Shown here: in pieces, positions 54,707-63,631 of the stretch
How the letters are laid out: every line of letters begins with the position of its first letter
Position numbering within the stretch: position 1 is the first letter of the stretch
Source: Chitinophagaceae bacterium
GTDB taxonomy: Bacteria; Bacteroidota; Bacteroidia; Chitinophagales; Chitinophagaceae
Assembly (NCBI GenBank): GCA_016713965.1
Contig: JADJOC010000004.1
Coordinates: forward strand, 1-64,000
Direction of reading: 5' to 3'
DNA: 64,000 nucleotides
Translations under genes and position numbers: made by a program
Notes under the pieces: model-generated
Told to the model about the DNA's origin: nothing
Database searches by the model: none
The model's input: the letters and a program-made list of their open reading frames with translations, nothing else

Positions 54707-56080
54707 TTACAGTTTTATTTTTGTGCGTTCATTTTTATTATCGGGCTTTATATCAAAACTTTTTTTATTTTTCAAATCTTCGTTAAAATCTTTAAACGTA
54801 GGTATCATCGGTACAATTTTAGTAACCTGTAATTTATCAAAATTAGTATTAAACGATTCGTTCAAAACTTTCATTACTTGTGGAATTTTAGCGGCTTCAA
54901 CGCTTAATTTTTTATCATCGATTTTAATATTTACAACTTCCCTTCCAAGTTTATTCTCAACATCAATTTTAAATTGGCTAGCACATTCAGTAAAAGTATT
55001 TACATTATTATCCTTAGTATTTATTTTATCAAATATTTTGCTGCAAGAAAAACCATCTGTCGTATTAATATGCAACATTTGCTTTTCATTATTGCTTAAT
55101 TTGTCAGTATTGTAGATGTTAAGACTTACAATACCTTTATTATTATCAACTACGTGCGTTAAAAAATAGTTTCCTATAGAAAAGAAATTAGCATTTTGTA
55201 AAGCGAAGCTTTGGCCTGAAAAATCGTTATCAAAACCGGTTTTAAAAATTGTATTACTATTTATTTTAGTAGCGTTAGCTTCTAGAATATTTGTAAGTGT
55301 AGATAATTGATCATCGTTTGGCCGGCCAAATGTAGAAACGAATAATGTATTATTAGAGGGGTATAGTTCACTATATGAGATGGCATCAATGGGATGCTCA
55401 CAGATAAAAACAGTTTCTATTTTATCAGGAATTTTTGAAGTCCATACACCTTTCAACTTATCAGAATATAAAGCATTTTTACTTTGCTCGTTTTCGGCTT
55501 TAAAGTTAAGCCCGCAAATAGTTTTATTATCATTCCCATAGAAGGGAAAAACGACATATTCTTTGCCTTTATAATTATTTAAAAATATTCGGTTTTTAAA
55601 AACCTCCTGGTTAATAGTTTCCTGGCTTATGCCACGAATTTTATTTAAATATTCATTAGTAGTATTTAATTTTTTTAGCCCATATAAATTAACATCAAAT
55701 TCTTTAATAAGGTTATCGGGAATTTTATTAAAATCATATTGCTTTTGTTCTAAAGGAATATTTAAATATTCATGTAAAACTTTATTTACGTTAGCATAAA
55801 TGCTAAGATTTGCAGAAGAAGGAAACAACGAGCCAATACGGTGCTTAACAAATTCAATAACATTGCCCCTATCTGTTGTATTGCTACCTTCTGAAGCATT
55901 AAAATATCTGGCAGTATGGTTTTGATCAGTATGTTTTAAAACAAGAACATCACCATTGCCACCTTTTAAAACAGGATTTCTTCGTGTAGATTTGGATTTA
56001 TCCAAATTATACCCATTATAAATAGCAAATTCCAAAAGGTTAATTTTTTGTTCCAGTTCTATAAAGCTAAGGTTTGCCAT
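54707..56080 (-). CDS. TOPRIM primase-like protein (DUF3991)
   Basis: A 457-residue protein with an N-terminal DUF3991-like block (FIELEQKINLLEFAIYNGYNL and a FNASEGSNTTDRGNVIEFV) and a TOPRIM-like centre (ETVFICEHPIDAISYSELYPSNN, then GFDNDFSGQSFAL). It resembles the primase-like proteins that Bacteroidota conjugative elements use on transferred single strands (TraP-type). The C-terminus (about 340-457) is variable. Coupled to the DUF3945 gene upstream by 2 bp. Confidence 0.8.
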   Translation of the reverse strand: MANLSFIELEQKINLLEFAIYNGYNLDKSKSTRRNPVLKGGNGDVLVLKHTDQNHTARYFNASEGSNTTDRGNVIEFVKHRIGSLFPSSANLSIYANVNKVLHEYLNIPLEQKQYDFNKIPDNLIKEFDVNLYGLKKLNTTNEYLNKIRGISQETINQEVFKNRIFLNNYKGKEYVVFPFYGNDNKTICGLNFKAENEQSKNALYSDKLKGVWTSKIPDKIETVFICEHPIDAISYSELYPSNNTLFVSTFGRPNDDQLSTLTNILEANATKINSNTIFKTGFDNDFSGQSFALQNANFFSIGNYFLTHVVDNNKGIVSLNIYNTDKLSNNEKQMLHINTTDGFSCSKIFDKINTKDNNVNTFTECASQFKIDVENKLGREVVNIKIDDKKLSVEAAKIPQVMKVLNESFNTNFDKLQVTKIVPMIPTFKDFNEDLKNKKSFDIKPDNKNERTKIKL

Positions 56081-56082
56081 TG

Positions 56083-56841
56083 CTATACTTTAGGGCGATT
56101 GGTAGACTTTTGTTTAATATCGGTTTCCTTCTCCCCTGTTTGTTTAGTCTTAGCAGTACCTTGAATATTTTTACTTTTTTCATCTGTTATGCCTTTGTTA
56201 TTTTTATTTACTTGTGCCCTATGCTCCGGTGCAAGGAATCTATCCAACATATTACCTTTTTGAATAAATGCCATTTTTTTATTGATAGCATCAGGAACAA
56301 CATATGCAGAAAACTCTTGTCCTTTACTATCTTTCATTCCTGCTATAAATACAGGTCTTCCCTCTCTTAACATAGCCTGTTCCTCTTTAGAAACATTGGC
56401 ACCTAGTATATTTTCAGGTGCTTTAAATTTTGAGGCTTCCCAACGTAGCATTGTATTGGTGTCTTTATCTATGGAAACAAAATAAGGCTTCATCTTACCT
56501 TCAGGATTCATCATTTCTACCGTTCTACCCATGTGTTTCAATTTATAAAGGTCTTCTTTCTCGTCCTTACTAAAAGTATGGCCTTTGTATTCGTTAGGAA
56601 TTGCAGGAGCAGCTTTAACACCATCATACATAAGCATTGCCGTACCATCCGATTTTTTCTGAAGGAAAAATTTCCCTTGTTCAAAACGAGCCATTGTACC
56701 ATCGAATGAGTTGGTATAAATTAAAGTAGTTCTATCACCATTTAATAGGCGGTCATAATTTCCGTTCTCTCTTAATTTTTCAGGTGTAAGCCCAAATTTT
56801 TCCAAGGCTTTCCAGGGAACATCTTCATGTTTGAATTGCAT
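56083..56841 (-). CDS. DUF3945/DUF4099-type plasmid protein
   Basis: A 252-residue protein starting MQFKHEDVPWKALEKFGL, with repeated VSKEEQAMLREGRPVFIAGM and RFEQGKFFLQKKSDGTAML motifs of the DUF3945/DUF4099 family that accompanies primases on Bacteroidota mobile elements. The last 40 residues are polar and low complexity. Its exact role is unknown. Confidence 0.75.
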   Translation of the reverse strand: MQFKHEDVPWKALEKFGLTPEKLRENGNYDRLLNGDRTTLIYTNSFDGTMARFEQGKFFLQKKSDGTAMLMYDGVKAAPAIPNEYKGHTFSKDEKEDLYKLKHMGRTVEMMNPEGKMKPYFVSIDKDTNTMLRWEASKFKAPENILGANVSKEEQAMLREGRPVFIAGMKDSKGQEFSAYVVPDAINKKMAFIQKGNMLDRFLAPEHRAQVNKNNKGITDEKSKNIQGTAKTKQTGEKETDIKQKSTNRPKV

Positions 56842-56941
56842 AAAATAGAATTTAGTATAAAATTTTTTGAATTATAAAAATACATAAAAAACTTACATTT
56901 TAATAAAAAAATTAAATAAGTTTGTAAAATATGCGGAAACT

Positions 56942-57562
56942 ATGAAAAAAATTAATTTACTTGTCAGTATCATTTGTATTGCTTTCACGGTGCCGGTTGT
57001 TGCCCAGGATACAGTTTCTTATTATCAAACATACATTGATAGAGAGAAAAAATATTTGAATTTGCTTTTAGATTGTAAAAGTGAAAGTGCATTTTTTTCA
57101 ACTGCAGCACAAATAAAAGCGAACAGCTTAGTTTGGAATTATCTGCCTTTTTTCCATCCCCTGGATAGAAGAAATATACTTGTTTCATCAGGTTTTGGTT
57201 ATAGAATGCACCCAATAACTGGAAAATTTAAATTTCATAAAGGAATAGATATACCCGCTGTTTGCGGTACTATAGTTCTGGCATCAGGCAGTGGTTATAT
57301 TATTGATGCAGGCTACGACCCTATTATTGGAAATTTTATTAAAATAGGTCATAGTTTTAAATGGACCTCTTTGTATGGCCATCTAAGCCAAATTAACGTA
57401 TCCAAAGGGCAAAAGGTAACTGCTGGGCAGATGATCGGCTTAAGCGGTACTACCGGGCGTTCTACAGGCTGCCATTTACACTATGCAATATACTATAATA
57501 AACAGGCTGTAGCACCATTGAAATATATTAAGCTATTTAAAGAATGCCTAAGGTATAATTAA
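56942..57562 (+). CDS. Exported M23 family peptidase
   Basis: A 206-residue protein with a signal peptide ending near residue 21 (VVAQ). LytM/M23 residues are present: H99 and D103 in FHKGID, H147 in YGHLS, and H178-L-H180 in GCHLHY. It would cut peptidoglycan cross-links, and conjugative elements often carry such enzymes to open a path for the channel. It lies 100 bp from the DUF3945 gene in the opposite direction. Confidence 0.88.
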   Translation: MKKINLLVSIICIAFTVPVVAQDTVSYYQTYIDREKKYLNLLLDCKSESAFFSTAAQIKANSLVWNYLPFFHPLDRRNILVSSGFGYRMHPITGKFKFHKGIDIPAVCGTIVLASGSGYIIDAGYDPIIGNFIKIGHSFKWTSLYGHLSQINVSKGQKVTAGQMIGLSGTTGRSTGCHLHYAIYYNKQAVAPLKYIKLFKECLRYN

Positions 57563-57885
57563 GATAAGTTTGTTTGTCGTTGGTTATTAACGTTCAAATA
57601 ATTCAAAAACTTATTCCATACTCTATATTTAAAATCTATTGCAGCAATCAATCCCATAAAAGTAGTTAACCCAATTGCTATAATAATTTTTACGGTTGAT
57701 AAATCAATAGTTATATAAAGTACATATGATACTTGAAATATATAGACAAATAAAAATAATATTTTATTTATTACAGAAATATCTTTAAAACTTCTCTCCT
57801 TTAAAGAATTAACTCGTTCCAATTCAGACCATTCATCCGTGCGCTTTTTCCAATCCCTTTTTTCCTTATCTGTTAGCTCTCGCAT
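57559..57885 (-). CDS. Small two-span membrane protein
   Basis: A 108-residue protein with a charged N-terminus (MRELTDKEKRDWKKRTDEWSE) and two hydrophobic segments (about 41-58 and 64-85). Its stop overlaps the M23 gene end by 4 bp on the other strand. No known family. Confidence 0.6.
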   Translation of the reverse strand: MRELTDKEKRDWKKRTDEWSELERVNSLKERSFKDISVINKILFLFVYIFQVSYVLYITIDLSTVKIIIAIGLTTFMGLIAAIDFKYRVWNKFLNYLNVNNQRQTNLS

Positions 57886-57894
57886 AAAAAAAAA

Positions 57895-58389
57895 TTAAAG
57901 ATTATTTGAAGATTGATTTTTTCTTGAGGGGAAATTTGCAAATACAACATCTAACATAAATAATCCCAGAATAAAATAAGCTCCATAAGATTGTAGATAA
58001 GTTGATGGAGTATCTATAGGAATTGCTCTAGGGCGTACAATTCCGTAAAAAAGACATGTAATTATGCCATATTTTAAATATAAGGAAATGGGTACTAACT
58101 CGAATATATGCTTACCATTTTTTAAAAATAATAAATTTAAAAATCTATTTACTAGTCGATACTTAAATTCAAGTAAGCCAATAGATGTAAACAATATTAA
58201 GACACTAATTCCTTGCAAAATTTCTACAACTGACAATTTAATGTCAAAATATACTATAGAAAACAATATAGAAATAAAAGGAATTAATAAACAAGAAAAA
58301 TACATTAGTGACCACATTTTAAAATGTGTTGGTGAATTTTTAAATGCTTTAAAGTTAAGACTTCTCTTTTCTGTTGAATACCTTGTCAT
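57895..58389 (-). CDS. Polytopic membrane protein, unknown
   Basis: A 164-residue protein with four hydrophobic segments (about 26-46, 55-72, 92-112, 132-152). It precedes the two-span gene by 9 bp, and the two are likely an operon. No motif recognised. Confidence 0.6.
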   Translation of the reverse strand: MTRYSTEKRSLNFKAFKNSPTHFKMWSLMYFSCLLIPFISILFSIVYFDIKLSVVEILQGISVLILFTSIGLLEFKYRLVNRFLNLLFLKNGKHIFELVPISLYLKYGIITCLFYGIVRPRAIPIDTPSTYLQSYGAYFILGLFMLDVVFANFPSRKNQSSNNL

Positions 58390-58452
58390 AAAAAATATTT
58401 AAGTTGATTAAATATACAAATAATTATTCTGATATGCTAACCTAGTATGGTT

Positions 58453-58818
58453 TTAAGTATCGTTCATTAATTCATCCATTCGATCAAGCTGATTTTTTAA
58501 CTCATCCATATTGGTATTGCTTGCTTTTATATCAGTATAAAACATTTCATTTAAGTTAATGCCATATTTATGATAAAAATACAAGAGCGATAAAAACATA
58601 GGTATTGTACCTGAAAGGTTATTATCCAAACGCCAAAGCTGATCTCCGCTTAAACCTGTTTGTTCGGATATAAACTTTGTTGGAACGGTAGAATAATCTT
58701 TGAAAAACTCCTTCCGTAAATAATGCATGTTATCAAAAAAATGCTGTATAGCTTTTTTGCCTTCTTCAGGTACATCTAATAAATCAAGTTTTTTTTCTAA
58801 TTTTTTATCCCTTTTCAT
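58453..58818 (-). CDS. Hypothetical HTH-like small protein
   Basis: A 121-residue protein with a possible HTH (ISEQTGLSGDQLWRLDNNLSG) and helical ends. It overlaps the end of the coupling-protein gene by 14 bp (stop of the latter within its start), so it is co-transcribed. Could be a regulator of the transfer operon. Confidence 0.6.
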   Translation of the reverse strand: MKRDKKLEKKLDLLDVPEEGKKAIQHFFDNMHYLRKEFFKDYSTVPTKFISEQTGLSGDQLWRLDNNLSGTIPMFLSLLYFYHKYGINLNEMFYTDIKASNTNMDELKNQLDRMDELMNDT

Positions 58819-60775
58819 TTAATGCTAGGCGTTCAGATTCTTTGGTAATAATAAATTTAATATCTTCTTTTATGCGGAGGAAGTTTTTATTTATAACTGA
58901 CTTCATTTCTTCATCAGATTTGAAATTTTTTATAATTGGAATATCAACAGAACTTTCCTCTTCTTTCTTTAAGGTAGGCAAATCTACCAAAATTTGACCG
59001 TGAAAAACCTTTTGTTTAATATCCTCACCAAAATTATCTGCTACAGACCCTACAAATGTACCTTGGCTTAAATTCGATATTTTACTTTGTGGTATCATAT
59101 AATCCATTTGTGTAGAAATTGAGGTAGTTGTATCCTCCCGGGTCATTGTCATACTTTGCCTTTGCTGTAAAATCTTTCCGAAACGCTCCATTAACACTTT
59201 TGCACTATCAGATACTACTTGCCCGGAAAAAACATTACCTACTGTATTTCTAATCACAGTTGCTTCCGCTTTTCCATAATCTCTTTCTAACTGTGAAAAA
59301 TCTTGAAACCCTAAAATAGTTGAAATTTTATTACTCCTGGCCGTAGCAATTAAAGTATCTAATCCCTTAAAGTATATAGTTGGTAACTCGTCAATAACAA
59401 TTGACATTTTTAATTTTTTCTTCTTATTTACAAGCCTTACAATTCTTGCATTATATAATCCCAATGCTGCTCCATAAATTGATTGCCGTTCAGGATTATT
59501 GCCGACACACAAAATTTTAGGCTCATCCGGGTTATTCAAATCAAGTGTAAAATCATTACCTGTCATTACCCAATAAAGCTGTGGTGAAACTATCCTGGAT
59601 AAAGGTATTTTAGCTGATGCGATTTGGCCTTCCAACTGCTCTATCGCTTCATTATTAAATGCACTTACAAATGGAGATACATAGTTTTCTAATTCAGGGT
59701 AACTTCCCATAATTGGGAATATTTTTTCGTAAGGTTGATTGAGAAATTCAATAGCATGAGGAAATGTGCAATACTTCCCTTTTTCATAAATTTTAAGAAA
59801 CCATATTATAGCTGTCAATAAGTTTATTGGACTTTCAACAAAAAAGTCTCCCTGCTTTTGAATCCAGCTTTTATTTAGATTGAGCATTATAGTATATGCA
59901 CTTTCGTATGCATCAATTATATCTGTCATTAATTCTGGTAGCAAAGGGTTACAACGGTGGCTCCTTCTTATATCATCAAAATTAATTACATAAAATTTTG
60001 GCGGTATTGGATATTTATCCATGTTGCGTAAAAGAGCATTATATACAATACGAGAAAGGTCATCAAATTTAAAATCATAAACGTACATCGAATATCCTTT
60101 TGCAATCTGTTGTTTAATGGCTGCGATAATAATTGCAAATGACTTACCAGAACCAGGAGTACCTAATACCATTGAAGCCCTAAATGGGTTTACAACATTA
60201 ATCCATCCTTTTCTTATTTTGCCTTTGTATTGGTATTGTGTAGGCAGGTTAAAAGAAAATTCATTTTCTAATAAATTTTCTTCTTGTTGAAAGCTCTCGT
60301 TTTCTTCGTTAAAAACATCGTTCATTAAATTAGTAGTAAGTAACCGGCTTAAATAATTACCACCTTTAATAATGCCAAAGAACCCAATACCGGTAGTCAT
60401 TAAATATAAAAAAAATCGAAGTGGGAGAGAATATTTTCCGTAAATGAAAATTACAGATATAAAGAAAATTGCTGCGCCGCCGAGAAAATAAAACAAAGTA
60501 CGCCCTACTGATTTTTGTAAATTTTTCTTTCCTTTTGTTCCCATGGCTGATAAGCATAGTAATACAAAGCAAAAACCCAGCGTAATAAATGGTGATTGAA
60601 ACATTATACTGCCATTAGCCATTTTTAATACTACTTTATCTACAAGCGCTGGCGCCCAACCATTGTTAGCAAAAAAACCATTGAAATAGTAGTAATAATT
60701 GAGAAATAAAATAATAACAGCTAAAAATCTAAAGGCATTAGCGATTTTACTCAAAAACTGTTTGTCTTCTTGCAT
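58805..60775 (-). CDS. Type IV coupling protein (VirD4/TraG-like)
   Basis: A 656-residue ATPase with four N-terminal membrane segments (about 11-35, 60-80, 92-112 and 120-138), Walker A G205-TPGSGKS, and Walker B-like MSIVIDELPTIY. The IRNTVGNVFSGQVVSDSAKVL motif fits the coupling-protein family. It brings the relaxase-bound strand to the secretion channel. It lies downstream of the relaxase in the mobC-relaxase-coupling protein order. Confidence 0.9.
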   Translation of the reverse strand: MQEDKQFLSKIANAFRFLAVIILFLNYYYYFNGFFANNGWAPALVDKVVLKMANGSIMFQSPFITLGFCFVLLCLSAMGTKGKKNLQKSVGRTLFYFLGGAAIFFISVIFIYGKYSLPLRFFLYLMTTGIGFFGIIKGGNYLSRLLTTNLMNDVFNEENESFQQEENLLENEFSFNLPTQYQYKGKIRKGWINVVNPFRASMVLGTPGSGKSFAIIIAAIKQQIAKGYSMYVYDFKFDDLSRIVYNALLRNMDKYPIPPKFYVINFDDIRRSHRCNPLLPELMTDIIDAYESAYTIMLNLNKSWIQKQGDFFVESPINLLTAIIWFLKIYEKGKYCTFPHAIEFLNQPYEKIFPIMGSYPELENYVSPFVSAFNNEAIEQLEGQIASAKIPLSRIVSPQLYWVMTGNDFTLDLNNPDEPKILCVGNNPERQSIYGAALGLYNARIVRLVNKKKKLKMSIVIDELPTIYFKGLDTLIATARSNKISTILGFQDFSQLERDYGKAEATVIRNTVGNVFSGQVVSDSAKVLMERFGKILQQRQSMTMTREDTTTSISTQMDYMIPQSKISNLSQGTFVGSVADNFGEDIKQKVFHGQILVDLPTLKKEEESSVDIPIIKNFKSDEEMKSVINKNFLRIKEDIKFIITKESERLALNEKG

Positions 60776-60809
60776 ATTTTTAATTTATTGTAAAATATGC
60801 GAATTTATT

Positions 60810-62008
60810 TTAAATTCCTCTTTTTCTGCGTTTTTTTCTTTTCATGTCTTTATCAGTTGATCCTCCCCCACCCTGAGTATTTGCCCCAGCTCCCAAAATA
60901 TCTATAATAGAAGAAGCGATATTTTCAACATGCTCTACAGCTGACGGCTCTTTTTCTATTTGGGATTCATAATCTACGGAATTTAATGTGCCTTGTTCGA
61001 TAACATTTTGTGTTTGCTTTGATAATTCGCTTTTCTCATATAAGTGCCCACTTTTGATATCTAAGTATGAATCAATGTTGTCTTTATTTTTTATTATACT
61101 TATTCCTTGGATTTCTGTTCCCTTTTCAAATCCGGCATTATTAGAATTTTTTAAGACAGATTGCAAATTTTTTTCAAAAAAATCTTTTCGCTTTTGTTTA
61201 TCCTCTTTATTATTATCAAACTTTTTTCTAACTTTTTTAAATCCAAGTTACCACCTCTATCGATATGACTGGCCTTGATCGCAAGCCCCTCCCCTACCCC
61301 TTTATCATTCGTTACCTGGTATGTCGAACCTAAAATTTTTCCATCAGGATGATTGGCTTCTTTACGTATATCAACAGCAATATTATAATTAGCCATATGG
61401 CGTTTATATGAATCAAAAGAACTAAATTTTACGAGTGAAAGAATAGTTAATGCTTTAGTTTTTATTTGAGCATTATTATCACCTTTTTTATAATCAACTT
61501 TCTTAGTGTTTGCATAATCAATAGGATTTTTCTTTGCAGCACCTTCTTTTAAATCATATTTCTTTTCAATACCTTTTCTTATTTCATTACTTCGGCGGAA
61601 TAAATTACTATCGGTGATAGTTTTCCCATTTGCTTTTACGTTGCAGGATACAATATGTAAATGCGTACGTTCAATATCTGTATGTTTATAAATGATATAA
61701 GGCTGACTAGCATATCCCAGCTGCTTCATGTAATCTTTAGCTATATCAGTTAGCTTTTCATCTGAAAGCTTTTCATCAGGATGCGGATTAAGCGATACGT
61801 GTATATACTTTCTTTTTAATTCTTTATTTAAATTGCCAAAAGAATCAAAAGATTTTTGTGTTTGAGTAATGCCCAGTTTTTCTATGTCTTTGCCGCCAGT
61901 AATGATTTTATTATACCCCAAAATAGAAGCCTCGCCCTTCTCTAATTTCTTATTGTTATACTGTAGCATGCCACCAACAGCCTTAGCCTGTGTTATTTTA
62001 GCAACCAT
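60810..62008 (-). pseudogene. Relaxase, split by a frameshift
   Basis: The two frames (62008-61151 and 61166-60810) together encode about 400 residues. The N-terminal relaxase has a candidate Tyr17 (GGMLQYNNKK) and the HUH-like HLHIVSCNV (about 113-121). At the A6 run (complement 61222-61227), one extra A continues the frame as KFDNNKEDKQKRKDFFEKNL and joins the tail that ends RKKRRKRGI, a typical basic relaxase end. Without it the protein stops at 285. Probably a one-base assembly error; the enzyme nicks oriT and leads the strand. Confidence 0.8.
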
Positions 62009-62413
62009 TTATCATTTATTTTATTCATTAAGCCCATCAATGGAGCTGTAACCGCTGTAAGTGCTTTAAAGTCTTCACTAATCTGTGAAAGAAATGGATT
62101 TTCAGGTATTTTTTTTTTCTGCCTGCGCCAGTCGAATTAACTGATTAAAGTTATTTCCTACTCTCTTGTATTGTTCAATTACTTCCTGGGTTTCCAAACT
62201 ACATTCACGTAAAATATTTAATTCAGCAGGTGAAAGAATGTTTTCTGAATTAATAGTCTTTTCTAAAATAAATTTTAAATAGGTAGTATACATGCTTTCC
62301 TTAAATGCTTTTTTAAAATTATCTTTTTCATTTTTACTCATATAAATACGTAAAAGCTGATCTTTTTTTTCATTTTCTGGCAGACGTGGTCTGCCTATTT
62401 TATTTTTTTCCAT
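61993..62413 (-). CDS. MobC-type mobilization protein, 3' end frameshifted
   Basis: Start at MEKNKIGRPRLPENEKK (ATG 62411-62413). It has the Bacteroidota MobC pattern with a ribbon-helix-helix-like N-terminus and VGNNFNQLIRLAQAE. The open frame stops after AEKKNT, at 62102. Deleting one A of the A10 run (complement 62109-62118) gives AEKKIPENPFLSQISEDFKAL and about 20 more residues, stopping at 61993 and overlapping the relaxase start. It binds oriT with the relaxase. Confidence 0.75.
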
Positions 62414-62436
62414 AGTATAAAAATAAATCATTTGCG

Positions 62437-62481
62437 TGGCAAATCAAGAAGTTTTTACGACAGTAAAAACACATCTTGCCA
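62437..62481. other. Candidate origin of transfer (oriT)
   Basis: Nested inverted repeats directly upstream of mobC: TGGCAA (62437-62442) with TTGCCA (62476-62481), and GTTTTTAC (62451-62458) with GTAAAAAC (62463-62470) around a 4-nt loop. Hairpins beside the mobC/relaxase genes are typical of oriT nic regions. Nicking site not determined. Confidence 0.55.
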
Positions 62482-62898
62482 TGTTACCAAACATACATAA
62501 AATATTAATAAGTAAATATATTAATAAATTAATAAAAATTGGAACTAAATATATGAGAAAAACTCTACTTTTTTTAATTGTAAATATTAATAAATTAATA
62601 AAAAACTAAATGATTAAAGTAACAAATACTTAAAATTATATATTAATATATAAATAAAATAATAAAATAGACTAGTAATAAATTGTTAAATTTATAATAT
62701 TATAAATTAATATAATTATAAATTAATATAATTATAAAATTTTAAATTTTTTTATAATTATAATTTTAAATAACTTTATTACTTAATTAATAAAATATTA
62801 AAAATATTTATTAATATAAAATTTAATTAGTAAATAGTTTTATCAATATAAATTTATATTTCTATATTAGTATAGAAATATATTATTAAATTAAGAAA
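62482..62898. repeat. AT-rich repeat region upstream of ParA
   Basis: A gene-free stretch of about 420 bp, nearly all A and T. It holds a 21-bp direct repeat ATATTAATAAATTAATAAAAA (62518-62538, 62584-62604) and a 16-bp tandem repeat TATAAATTAATATAAT (62701-62716, 62717-62732). It may hold the ParA promoter, centromere-like sites or just low-complexity DNA. Confidence 0.6.
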
Positions 62899-63627
62899 AT
62901 GGAAACAACAAAATTTATTGCTATTAGTACCCAAAAGGGTGGGGGGGGTAAATCCACAATTACTGAATTATTGGCTTCTTTTTTTGCCTATAGCGCTGGA
63001 AAGAAAGTAGAAATATTTGATTGTGATTTTCCACAGCATACAATTTCAAAGGATAGAGAAGAAGAACTAAAAGAATTAGAAACAAATACTGCAAAAAAAG
63101 CTTTATTGGAAAAGGCTGGTATTAAACCTTATCCGATACATTCTTATACTTTTCATGTATGCTTAGAAGAAATGGAAAAAAGGTTAGATGATAATTGCGA
63201 TACAGACTATGTGTTTATTGACTTACCTGGTACTATAAAAGATGAAACGCTTTTAAGTATTGTTTCAGGGCTAGATTATTTATTTATACCCGCTATTGCC
63301 TCTACTAAGGAAGTCCGTTCATCACTTGAATATGCTGTTACAGTTCAGCAAAATATATTAGGGAAATTTAACTTAAAATCTATGCACGTATTTTGGAATA
63401 GATTTAATCGTTATTCTGAAAATTCGGTATTTGAAACAGCTATGGCCGTTTGTGAACATCAAAAAATACCTGTTATGGAAGCTAAATTAGAGGATAGCAC
63501 GAAATTCAATAAAACTGACTTTATTTCTACCATCCTTCCTTTTCAAAAAAAGTTTTTTAATCAAACTAATGTTATTCCATTTATACAGGAATTTGTAACA
63601 ATTATTAATAAACCACAAGAAAACTAA
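62899..63627 (+). CDS. ParA-family ATPase
   Basis: A 242-residue Walker-type ATPase with ISTQKGGGGKSTITELL (deviant Walker A) and FIDLPGTIKDETL (Walker B-like). In Bacteroidota conjugative elements such a ParA-like gene (TraA position) starts the tra operon. It is full length. A plasmid partition role or a transfer-linked one are both possible. Confidence 0.85.
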   Translation: METTKFIAISTQKGGGGKSTITELLASFFAYSAGKKVEIFDCDFPQHTISKDREEELKELETNTAKKALLEKAGIKPYPIHSYTFHVCLEEMEKRLDDNCDTDYVFIDLPGTIKDETLLSIVSGLDYLFIPAIASTKEVRSSLEYAVTVQQNILGKFNLKSMHVFWNRFNRYSENSVFETAMAVCEHQKIPVMEAKLEDSTKFNKTDFISTILPFQKKFFNQTNVIPFIQEFVTIINKPQEN

Positions 63628-63631
63628 TTAT

